Shown here piece after piece: positions 30,637 to 41,399 of a stretch of 64,000 nucleotides of DNA. Under the pieces are notes generated by a model, which was not told where the DNA came from, made no database searches, and worked only from the letters and a program-made list of their open reading frames with translations. This stretch comes from Pristionchus mayeri (taxonomy: Eukaryota > Nematoda > Chromadorea > Rhabditida > Neodiplogasteridae): the NCBI GenBank assembly GCA_036245805.1, contig BTRK01000004.1, positions 24,938,619 through 25,002,618 of the forward strand. Reading direction: 5' to 3'. Both the position numbers and the translations under genes were made by a program. The first letter of the stretch is position 1, and each line of letters begins with the position of its first letter.

Positions 30637-31628
30637 TCACGACTCTCACGAGAGAATCGAGCTGAGACAGGGAACGGAGAGGAAATCGTGAAATGAGTTC
30701 TAACCGGTTTTGGCCATCCTGCCTGAGTGACCCCCGAATTCTTGTTGTGCAGACTTCATTTTGGACCTTCCTGCACCGGGTTGAATTTCGGCATCACTCA
30801 CTTCAAGAGCCGATTTCTAGAAAACAGTGTCAGATAGAGCAAAATTAACCTCTGAGTGACCCCGGCTCATTTTTCGAGCTCTATCGATCTATATAGTTCA
30901 AATCCTTAGAATGTACATTTTAACCACGCTACATTCAAGGTTGATTTTCTCGAAAACGAATGGAAAGGATCTTAACGAGAGCTGTCGAATGAGGTGCTTG
31001 CGCCGAAAATTCGAACACTTGGGTGAAAGTTTCGCCTTTTAAACTTTCGCGGATCGTTTTAACTTTTTTTTTCAACAGACAAATGTCACTCACGCCGCTC
31101 TCTTCAGACTGCGCGGTCAAGAATGATCGATTTTACTTCGAATTTTCTGTAAAAAAGGTTAATAACGATCCGCGAAAGTTTAAAAGGCGAAACTCTCACC
31201 CAAGTGTTCGTATTTTCGGCGCGAGCACCTCATTCGACAGCTCTCGTTAAGATGCATGCACTCTTAAAATTTTAGCTGCACCTTTCCATTCGTTTTCGAG
31301 AAAATCAACCGTGAATGTAGCGTGGGTAAAATGAACATTCTAAGGATTTGAACTATATGGATCGATAGAGCTCGAAAAATGAGCCGGGGTCACCCAGAGG
31401 TAAATTTTGCTCTATCTGACACTGTTTTCTAGAAATCGGCTCTTGAAGTGAGTGATGCCGAAATGCAACCCGGTGCAGGAAGGTCCAAAATGAAGTCTGC
31501 ACAACAAGAATTCGGGGGTCACTCAGGCATGCCTCAGGATGGCCAAAACCGGTTAGAACTCATTTCACGATTTCGTCTCCATTCCCAAGAACTGCGATTT
31601 TAGCTCGGTTCTCTCGTGAGAGGCGTGA
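30637..31628. mobile_element. TCACGCC foldback, copy 2 (intact)
   Basis: Ends TCACGACTCTCACGAGAGAA and the inverse of TCACGCCTCTCACGAGAGAA; TA at 30635-30636 and 31629-31630; arms ~450 bp, centre near 31130. Arm landmarks ATTTTTCGAGCTCTATCGAT and GAGCAAAATT are shared with copies at 5665, 33707, 39466 and 46700. Confidence 0.85.
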
Positions 31629-31689
31629 TATTTTTCTCTCACATTTTCTCTCCGCCGCCTAATGGCTAAATTCGGTTTCTAAGTTTCGA

Positions 31690-31906
31690 GATATACCAGA
31701 AAATCTATACTTGAAGTCATTCGGTGAAAGTCAATTTTTCGACCCTAAAATTAGGAGGTACTTGGAACTTTTTGAAGATTTACCCGAGACCTTAGTCGTT
31801 GCTGCCGGCGATCAGCACTCGGGACCCCCACTGCAGAAAAAAATGTACTGAAATTATGTCATTTTGGCCATCCGTGGACCTGTTACGTTGTCTCGTGGAG
31901 GGTAGC
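31690..31906. mobile_element. Half copy of the TTAA/GAGACCC foldback
   Basis: Matches the right arm of 20612-21980 and 32499-35255 (ACCTTAGTCGTTGC-type; CGATCAGCACTCGGGACCCC; TTACGTTGTCTCGTGGAGGG) and ends at TTAA (31907-31910). The left arm is absent. Confidence 0.65.
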
Positions 31907-31986
31907 TTAAACTTTGTGTAATGATATCCTTTGTCACTTCTATTATTCTCCCCCCCCCTTACGAATCGAATGCAGATTTGGTATAC

Positions 31987-32041
31987 CTCGAGGATTCCCC
32001 TGATTACTGCCGACAAGACAGATCACTCGGCACTGTCGGGA
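31987..32041 (-). CDS. Candidate internal exon of a second host gene
   Basis: Long polypyrimidine tract and CTTCCTACAG acceptor (32042 onward), then [18 protein letters not shown], leaving in phase 1 at GTATAC. It follows 32125-32202 through an 83-nt intron in matching phase. Protein family not recognised. Confidence 0.5.
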
Positions 32042-32124
32042 CTGTAGGAAGACAGTGCAGGTGAGGAGAGAGAGAGAGGAAGCAGGGAGAGAAGGGAGGA
32101 GAGAGGAGGAGGCATCTCATCCAC

Positions 32125-32202
32125 CCCTTCAGGAAAGACTCGAGTGGTCCCGAAGGGTGCGAGACTCTGTGTTGTGGTCGAGGATACAATGAGGAGACCG
32201 TC
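32125..32202 (-). CDS. Candidate internal exon of a second host gene
   Basis: 26 codons, DGLLIVSSTTTQSLAPFGTT then RVFPEG, phase 0 at both ends. The donor GTGGAT and acceptor GGTGAG are weaker than average. The 13.4-kb foldback 32232-45615 begins 29 nt upstream, i.e. in the preceding intron. Confidence 0.48.
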
Positions 32203-32498
32203 CTCACCAAGTCAAAGTGCAGGTATTCATATCACACGTCTCGCGAGTCAGTGGAGGTGTAAGGGAACATTTTGAAAATTTGTATCACAAATTTGGCCCA
32301 TACGATGGTATCTAGTATAATACGCTGGAGTGATGATTTCGAAAAATATAGGTCATTTATCCCAGAGCCGGCTTTTAAAAATTTTCCTGTTTTGTACCGT
32401 ATCTCTGCTCCCAGTTGATCTAGAAAGGTGGCATTGGGCTTAAAATGTGTGGAAAATTATTTTGAACTACTTTTATGTTGTCAGCTTTTGTATGCGAT

Positions 32499-35255
32499 CG
32501 CCGGCAGCAATGACTAAGGTCTGGGGTCGATTTTGAAAAAGTTTCTGTCACCCCTCACTTTTGGGGTCGAAAAATCGACTTTCTAAAAATCATCGGTAAT
32601 ATAGATTTTCTGGTGTATTTTGACGCGTAGAAACCGAATTTCCATATCAGAACGCGAAAAAACGAGAATGAAAAATGTTATGGTCGAAAAACCGAAAATT
32701 TCGATCGGAAGTGGCACATCAAGTGCCATAACTATGTTTAAAAAAATAACATTTTGGGTGATTTATATTTTTGGAATCTACTATTGCTAATACGTCTCCT
32801 GTATTTTTTACAGAATTTTAAATGTGTATATATTACGACTTTTTTGAGCTTGGATTTGGTCATCTCGAGTAAAATTCCGAGAAATGGAACTTGCGATTTC
32901 TCATATGCGGGCCCTACGTTGCCCAAATTGATATAAAACTTGATTTGTTATCAAAATGAACTCCTACAATCAATTTTAACCATATGGCAACTTGAGGGTA
33001 ATTGAAATTTGAAATTGCCGAAATTCGAGATTTTGCTCTCAGTGTACCGAGAATTGGAATTTCCTTCGCCGTTATATCTGCCTGAAATCTGTTCCATTGT
33101 AGTGTGGTGTCACTTGTACAAGTAAGTCTAAATATGTGATGCATCTGCTGTCGAATCTGAGAGCTTATGGATGATTCACTATCACGAAATTTCGCGATTG
33201 CGAACAAAATTATCGAATTTTTGGGCGGTTCTCAGTTGTATGAAGTGTTCGTGCGTTGCAAGTATCAAAATCGGATTCAGCGAGTTGAAATACCCTAGAA
33301 ACACTTGTTAAATCATAATTTTCGGAAAATAAATTTTTCGAAAATTCGAATTTTAACTTTTGTTACAAAATTTCACAAAAACGACTATTTTTAGTGTATT
33401 TCAACTCGCTGAATCCGATTTTGATACTTGCAACGCACAAAAACTTCATACAACTGAGAACCGCCCATAAATTCGATAATTTTGTTCGCAATCGCGACAT
33501 TTCGTGATAGTGAATCATCCATAAGCTCTTAGATTCGACATCTGCTGCATCACATATTTAGACTTACTCATACTAGTGACACCACACTACAATGGAACAG
33601 ATTTCAGGCAGATATAACGGCGAAGGATATTCCAATTCTCGGTACATTGAGAGCAAAATCTCGAATTTCGACAATGTCAAATTTCAATTACACTCAAGTG
33701 GCCATATCACGCTTCTCATGAGAGAATCGAGCTATTCTAGGGAATGGAGCGGAAATCGCCAAAATGGTTCTAACAAGTTTTGGGCACCTTGAGGCATCCC
33801 TAACACTCCCCCAAATTCTCATTGTGCATACTTCATTTTGGGGCACCCCGAATCATGTCGGATATCTGCAGCTCCCTCTTTGAATGCACGTATCGCGCTT
33901 ATACTGACAGATAGAGAAAAATTGACGTCTGAGGGACTCCACTGATTTTTCGAGCTCTATCGATCTATGTAACTCATTTCGCATAAATTTCAATTTTAAG
34001 CATTCATCATTCCCACCCAGATATCTCAAAATTGTACACAAACTCGCAGGATTTTTTCGTTGCGGTTTGTAGAGCCGACCGAGAGCTATCGAATGAGTGG
34101 TTGGCGCCAAAAATACAGGAAGGCCTGCACGAGTTATGTGCTTTAAAAGTTTTCTGATCGTTTGAAGTCATTTTATTTCACTCCACTCCGAACAAACAAT
34201 GGAATAAGGAGAGATAATTGAATCATTCCACTCCGCGCGCTCGAAATCGCGCGGTGTGTAGTGGAATAAAATGACTTCAAACGATCAGAAAACTTTTAAA
34301 GCACGTAACTCGTGCAGGCCTTCCTGTATGCTTAGAACCAACCACTCATTCGATAGCTCTCGGTCGGCTCTACAAACCGCAGCGAAAAAATCCTGCGTGT
34401 TTGTGTACAATTTTGAGATATCTGGGTGGGAATTATGCATGCTTAAAATTGAAATTTATGCGAAATTAGTTACATAGATCGATAGAGCTCGAAAAATCAG
34501 TGGGGGTCCCTCAGAGGTGATTTTTTCTCTATCTGTCAGTATAAGCGCGATACGTGCATTCAAAGAGGGAGCTGCAGATATCCGACATGATTCGGGGTGC
34601 CCCAAAATGAAGTATGCACAATGAGACTTTGGGGGAGTGTTAGGGATGCCTCAAGGTGCTCAAAACTTGTTAGAACCATTTTGGCGATTTCCGCTCCATT
34701 CCCTAGAATAGCGATTTTAGCTCGATTCTCTCGTGAGAGGCGTGATATGGTTAAAATTGATTGTAGGAGTTCATTTTGATAACAAATCAAGCTTTATATC
34801 AATTTGGGCAACGTAGGGCCCGCATATGAGAAATCGCAAGTTCCATTTCTCGGAATTTTACTCGAGAAGACCAAATCCAAGCTCAAAAAAGTCGTAATAT
34901 ATACACATTTAAAATTCTGTAAAAAATACAGGAGACATATTAGCACTAGTACTATGACATATTAGCACCATTTTTCATTCTCGTTTTTTCGCATTCTGAT
35001 ATATGAAAATTCGGTTTCTACGCGTCAAAATACACCAGAAAATCTATATTACCGATGATTTTTAGAAAGTCGATTTTTCGACCCCAAAAGTGAGGGGTGA
35101 CAGAAACTTTTTCAAAATCGACCCCAGACCTTAGTCATTGCTGCCGGCGATCAGCACTCGGGACCCCCACTTCAGAAAAAAAGTATGGGAATTATCGAAT
35201 TTTTAGCCATCCGAGGACCCCTGTACAGTTGTTACGTTCTCTGGTGGAGGGTCTC
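32499..35255. mobile_element. TTAA/GAGACCC foldback, copy 2, left end truncated
   Basis: The right end GGTGGAGGGTCTC abuts TTAA (35256-35259). The left arm starts abruptly at GCCGGCAGCAATGACTAAGG, lacking the terminal ~140 bp. Arms pair closely to a centre near 33345. It hosts 33707-34745. Confidence 0.72.
33707..34745. mobile_element. TCACGCC foldback, copy 3 (intact)
   Basis: Ends TCACGCTTCTCATGAGAGAA and the inverse of TCACGCCTCTCACGAGAGAA; TA at 33705-33706 and 34746-34747. The host's other arm keeps the empty site CCA-TA-TGG at 32981-32986, which proves TA duplication. Confidence 0.88.
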
Positions 35256-35893
35256 TTAAGCACTCTGGCACCTCCGACCCTCGTCCATTGTTCGACCGTA
35301 AAAAAGTAGCGATCATCGCCTGACTATACATTTTTGTGGGAATGCACGATGCAGCAAGAAACTAGAATTTTCCCAATGGATTGAACATTGGTTTTCTGAT
35401 GATGAAAATTGAGGTCCAAAATTTTTCGAATTTTTGCGTTTGGAGCCGGATCGCTATCAGACTTGGTCGATTGTTGCTGCATCTTGAGTGTACATTACCT
35501 ACACAATTTAGGCCCCATAACTCAACTATGGCCAAAGATATAGTCGCACAAAGAAATTTTCGATGTCTTGTAAAATCGATATTCTGGCGTTTTTGGAAGA
35601 GCACCAAGAGAGTTCAGAAGTGAATTGTTATCGTCAACGGTTATACTCTACACACAGTTAGTATGAGATAATACCGACTTTCGGTTGAGGTTTAAAAAAT
35701 TAATTTCAAACACACTCACGGAAACCGCACACATTACACGTTCTTCTTTAGGTGTATGTCCATACACCATATGGCTATATTCTCGTGGGGATTACCTCTT
35801 GAATGCTCCAAACAATAAGTCAATAGGGTGACGTTGCATGACGCTATGATAAGTTGAAAAATGTTTCCAAACTTTTGCACAGTACTGTATGTA
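35256..35893. other. Interior of the 13.4-kb shell, no gene seen
   Basis: Unpaired sequence; open frames of about 80 codons overlap on both strands and look like chance. No recognised motif. Confidence 0.4.
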
Positions 35894-37230
35894 CAGTCGC
35901 GCGCATAAGTGAGTGGGCAGTTTTTGAATCTGTTGCAACTTTTTGCCCAGGAAAGTCTTCATTCTGGCACTAGGGTGTTATGTACCAAATTCATCGGAGA
36001 TTATTATCATGGTACCATGGTATGACGTCATCGCATAGTTATTGCGTAGTGATGACGCAATAAATCTGCACTTTTTCAAAACGACATTGTTCTTACATAG
36101 ATTTTTTCCTGTTCGCCATACTTTCTATGATTGGAGATATGACGAAGCTATACCCAGAATAATTTTTTGAAGGTGCTGCTCGGTCGCACATTTGCTGCAG
36201 CCTTGCTGCAAAAACAGGGTCTGAAATTCGGAACTCAGCTTCTAGACGAGCTAGGGCCTCGTTCAAAGCATCAAAATGATCGTCATCATGATCCCAGAAG
36301 ATCTTGAGAATATGAAGACAAAATCTCCTAATTTGCCCTCAGGGCATGAAAAAATCACTTTTTTGCAAGACCATTTTTTGGACATTCATAATTTTGTGGA
36401 AAACTTAGGTAAAAATCTGGTTTTTATCTGGTAATGTTCAAAATGTATTGAAGAACTGATTTCCAACTTTGTAGAGAGATTGGATACCCGCAGGGAACTC
36501 GTATCGGAGGCATACTATGGTCGGAAAACACCCTGTTTACGCACTCTCGTCGTCTGCACTCTCTCGCCTATAACATGGTGTTTCCCGACCCTGGCATACC
36601 TCCGATAAACGCACGCCGCGGGCAGGAAAGAAAGATATCCAATCGCTCTAAAAAGTTGGAAATCAGCTCTTCAATACATTTTGAACATTACCAGATAAAA
36701 ACCAGATTTTTCCCTAAGTTTTCCACAAAGTTATGAATGTCCAAAAAATGGTCATGCAAAAAAGTGATTTTTTCATGCCCTGAGGGCAAATTAGGAGATT
36801 TTGTCTTCATATTCTCACGATCTTCTGGGGTCATAATGACGATCATTTTGATGCTTTGAACGAGGCCCTAGCTCGTCTAGAAGCTGAGTTCCGAATTTCA
36901 GACCCTGTTTTTGCAGCAAGGCTGCAGCAAATGTGCGACCGAGCAGCACCTTCAAAAAATTATTCTGGGTATAGCTTCGTCATATCTCCAATCATAGAAA
37001 GTATGGCGAACAGGAAAAAATCTATGTAAGAATAATGTCGTTTTGAAAAAGTGCTGATTGATTGCGTCATCACTACGCAATAACTATGCGATGACGTCAT
37101 GCCATGGTACCATGATAATAATCTCCGATGAATTTGGTACATAACACCCTAGTGCCAGAATGATGACTTTCCTGGGCAAAAAAAGTTGCAAAAAATCCAA
37201 AAACTGCCCACTCACTTATGCGCGCGACTG
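35894..37230. mobile_element. CAGT-terminus foldback, copy 3
   Basis: Ends CAGTCGCGCGCATAAGTGAG, TA at 35892-35893 and 37231-37232; ~650-bp arms, centre near 36560. Core as in 3434-4782. Confidence 0.83.
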
Positions 37231-37234
37231 TATA

Positions 37235-38265
37235 TGAGGCTGTTTGCCTAAGAATCGAGCAAGTGCCGGCACAGCTTATAAAATGCCGATTCTTCGTAGC
37301 TCCGTGATTTGGGGTTATTTGAGGTGCTCAAAACGGTGGGCATATTCATTTTGCCCTCAGACTCTCCGTTGGCTCCAGACGACGTCACGTCGAAAACACT
37401 TTTCCTATTATTCCTTTGCTCTAAAATGTGCTAAAATTAGGTGAGTAAGGTTTCCGGGGTAGAATTTCATACTGATTACGCCTATCCAATTCATTTTTCA
37501 TGAATTGTTAAAATAAATTTTAAAAATATATCTTTTCTCAGAGGCAAAAGTGACCTTAGCAATTTGCATGGTTAGAACCGGCGTGACGAGAGGATTCAGA
37601 ATCTCTATTTTCGTAAGATTTCATGCATAAAGTTTTAAAAGAGCCAAATTTTACTGATTCCAGAAGTGGGCAAATGTAGCAGCTTCAGCCAACCTCTCTC
37701 TTCCCTCCCTCAAGAGAAGCGATAGAGTGTGCAGAGGCGAGAGAGTGTAGAGAGGCGAGAGAACTGCCAGGGGGTAAACAGGCGAATGAGGGAAGGAAAG
37801 GGGGTGAAGCTGCTACATTTGCTCACTTCTGAATCAGTAAAATTTGGCTCTTTTAAAACTCTATGCATGAAATCGTACGAAAATATAGTTTCTGAATCCT
37901 CTCGTCACGCCGGTTCTAACCATGCAAATTGCTAAGGTCACTTTTGCCTCTGAGAAAAGATATATTTTTAAAATTTATTTTAACAATTCATGAAAAATGA
38001 ATTGGATAGGCGTAATCAGTATGAAATTCTACCCCGGAAACCTTACTCACCTAATTTTAGCACATTTTAGAGCAAAGGAATAATAGGAAAAGTGTTTTCG
38101 ACGTGACGTCGTCTGGAGCCAACGGAGAGTCTGAGGGCAAAATGAATATGCCCACCGTTTTGAGCACCTCAAATAACCCCAAATCACGGAGTTACGAAGA
38201 ATCGGCATTTTATGACCTGTGCCAGAACTCTCCAAATCTGCTCGATTCTTAGACAAACGGCCTCA
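37235..38265. mobile_element. Foldback with TGAGGC(C/T)GTTTG termini
   Basis: Ends TGAGGCTGTTTGCCTAAGAA and the inverse of TGAGGCCGTTTGTCTAAGAA; TA at 37233-37234 and 38266-38267; arms ~490 bp, centre near 37750. It lies directly beside 35894-37230. Confidence 0.83.
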
Positions 38266-38969
38266 TATGTATGTATGTACATACAGTAAAGTCAGTGGAC
38301 ACTTTTCGAATCTTTTGTAAGTTTTTGCCCAGGAAAGGCATCATTCTGATATTATGGCTTATTGTACCAAATTCATTGGAGATTATGATCATGATATTGG
38401 TGTATTACGAAATTGCATAGTTATTGCGTAGTGATGACGCAATCAAAAGACACTTTTTCAAAATGGCATTATTCTTACATACATTTTTTTCCTTCTTGTC
38501 AAACTTTCCGAGATTAGAGATGTGACCGAGGTCTAACAAGAATAAAGTTTTGAAGGTGCTGCTCGGTCGCACATTGGCTGCAGCCGAGCTGCAAAATAGA
38601 GGTCAAAAAATTTGATATCGGCCCCTAGCCAAGCTATAGACTGGTTCAAGGCATCGAAATGATCGCCATCAAGAGCACAGATGATCCTGAGAATATGAAA
38701 ACAAAATATCGATATTTGCCCTAAGGGCACGAAAAAATCACTTTTTTCATGAAGATTTTTTGGACATCCATAACTTTGTGGGAAATGCAGATAAAAATCT
38801 GGTTTTTGCATAGGGATGTTCAAAGTGTATTATATATCTGATGCCCAACTTTTTAGAGCGATTTGGATATCTTTCCTGCCCGCGGCGATGGTTTTCCAGA
38901 GGTATACTGGGGTCGGGAAACACCTTGTTTACCCCTATGGGCGGAGAGTGCAGACGACGAGAGTGTGTA

Positions 38970-39439
38970 CAGTACATGCTAATCGCCTTGCCCATATGCG
39001 GCAGCGGCGGCCCGCGGATTCCGCGGATCGATTTTGCGGGAAGCATGCAATTTTTCACCATTCGATTTTTTGATTTTCACATTCTCCATAAAATTTCGCA
39101 TCGGATGGACTATTCGTTCATATTTTTAAAAATACATAAATCGATATTTTGAATGCCGCAATGCCTCAACCTACCGTAATCTCAGTAGCGAAAGTGACTG
39201 GCAAAGTGAAATCGCAAACTGCGATTACGGTAGGTTGAAGGATTGCGGAATTCAAAATATCGATTTATGTATTTTTTTAAAATATGAATGAATAGTCCAT
39301 CCGACGCGAAATTTTATGGAGAATGTGAAAAACAAAAAATCGAATGGTGAAAAATTGCATGCTTCCCGCAAAATCGATCCGCGGAATCCGCGGGCCGCAG
39401 CGGGCCCCCGCATATGGGCAAGGCGATTAGCATGTACTG
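38970..39439. mobile_element. Foldback MITE (CAGTACATGCTAATCGCC termini)
   Basis: 470 bp, TA at 38968-38969 and 39440-39441, near-perfect ~225-bp arms centred near 39200. Inserted about 20 nt from the centre of 38286-40364. Confidence 0.83.
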
Positions 39440-39465
39440 TAAATAGGGTGTTTTCCGACATGATA

Positions 39466-40041
39466 TCACGCCTCCCACGAGAGATTCGAGCTGAAACACG
39501 GAATGGAAGGAAAATCTTGAAATTGGTTCTGACTAGTTTTGGGCACCTTGAGGTATTCCTAGTAGTCCCCCAAAGTCTTATTTTGCATACTTCATTTTCA
39601 AGCACCCAGCGTCAGGTCGGAGATCGGCACCTCCTCCTTTCACGAGGAATATCTCATTTCTCGTGTAAGATAATCGAACTTTGCACTCTGAGTGACCCCC
39701 ACTAATTTTTCGAGCTCTATCGACCCATCCAAACCGTTTCCCCTAAAAGTAAATTTTAACCATTCTACATTCATTGCAGATTTTCTCGAAAATGTAGGCA
39801 AAGGAGCAGCTCAAAATTTCACAGTACATGCAGCGCATCAAGTGCTTTAGAATGAATGGCTTGCGCCGAAAATACGATCTCATTGGTGAGACTTGGGCCG
39901 ATTTTAGATTTCTTTATCATTTGAACTTTATTTTCAACAGAAAAAAATAGTGAAAACGATCATTCTTGATCGCTCTCTCCGATGAGAGCGGTGTGAGGGT
40001 TAATTATTCTGTTGAAAATAAAGTTCAAATTATAAGGAAAG
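39466..40041. mobile_element. Half copy of a TCACGCC foldback
   Basis: Starts TCACGCCTCCCACGAGAGA after TA (39464-39465); matches the left arm of 46700-48831 through to the small inner hairpin TTTGAACTTTATTTTCAACAG (39915-40035). The right arm is missing. Confidence 0.7.
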
Positions 40042-40509
40042 ACATCCAATCGCTCTAAAAAGCCAATGTGCGACCGAGCAGCACCTTCAAAACTTTATTC
40101 TTGTTAGACCTCGGTCACATCTCTAATCTCGGAAAGTTTGACAAGAAGGAAAAAAATGTATGTAAGAATAATGCCATTTTGAAAAAGTGTCTTTTGATTG
40201 CGTCATCACTACGCAATAACTATGCAATTTCGTAATACCCCAATATCATGATCATAATCTCCAATGAATTCGGTACAATAAGCCATAATATCAGAATGAT
40301 GCCTTTCCTGGGCAAAAACTTACAAAAGATTCGAAAAGTGTCCACTGACTTTCCGACGGTACTGTATGTAAGGCGTTTAAAGATCGTTTTAAGTGAAAGA
40401 AATAAGTTTTGAAAGAATTTGAAAATAATGATTTTTGCGATTTTGCCAAAGTTTTGGCCCAAAATTATAATGCAAATCTACCTTTGAATTTCTTTGCTAA
40501 TTTTTTATA

Positions 40510-41030
40510 CAGTGCCGCACGGTCTCCCCCCAGACGAGAGCGGCGCGGAGGGGCGCCGCGGGTCGCATTAGGTCGCATCACTCCCAGAGACCCTTCAAAG
40601 TGCGTATTTTTCGCTGAATTTTTGGCTGTGGTTTCTTCTGACAACTACAGATCGATCTGTTAAATCAGCGTTTCAAAATATTCAGTTTGAGCCACTGTTT
40701 GTATGGGTCATCTGTGGGGTCCCTCTCATCCCCTCCCCTCATTTCCCTACGATACCATTCCTCATTATTCTTGCTAGTGAGGGGTGTCATAGGGAAATGA
40801 GGGGAGAGGAGGAGAGGGGACTCCAAAGATGACCCATCCAAACAGTAGCTCAAACTGGATATTTTGAAACGCAGATTTCGCAGATCGATCGGTAGTTGTC
40901 AGAAGAATACATTGCCGAAAACTCAGCGAAAAATGCTCAGTTTGAAGGGTATCTGGGAGTGATGCGACCTAATGCGACCCGCGGCGCCCCTCCGCGCCGC
41001 TCTCGTCTGGGGGGAGACCGTGCGGCACTG
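40510..41030. mobile_element. Foldback MITE (CAGTGCCGCACGGTCTCC termini)
   Basis: 521 bp, TA at 40508-40509 and 41031-41032; arms ~230 bp with GCGGCGCGGAGGGGCGCCGC. The interior is GGGGA-rich and itself palindromic around 40770. Confidence 0.8.
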
Positions 41031-41399
41031 TATAATGCAGGTTGACTTCTCCTTTCGAAATATGCATAGAAAATCCGCTGCAAGTTTCTTGCGTGATGTC
41101 GAAAAAATTCATTTTTTGCTTGAAAATGGACTTTTTACCATAACATTTTCAATTGGCATCGCATACAAAAGCTGACAACATAAAAGTAGTTCAAAATAAT
41201 TTTCCACACATTTTAAGCCCAATGCCACCTTTCTAGCTCAACTGGGAGCAGAGATACGGTACAAAACCGGAAAATTTCTAAAAGCCGGCTCTGGGACAAA
41301 TGACCTATATTTTTCGAAATCATCACTCCAGTGTATTATACTACCATAGCATGGGCCAAATTCGTGATACAAATTTTCAAAATGTTCCCGAGGGGCATA

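Larger units (their letters stand above)
38286..40364. mobile_element. CAGT-terminus foldback, copy 4, with two insertions
   Basis: Left CAGTAAAGTCAGTGGACAC, right inverse of CAGTACCGTCGGAAAGTCAG (8 nt lost on the left); TA at 38284-38285 and 40365-40366. Left arm to ~38965, right arm from ~40042. Near its centre lie 38970-39439 and the half element 39466-40041; part of the right arm is deleted. Confidence 0.75.
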
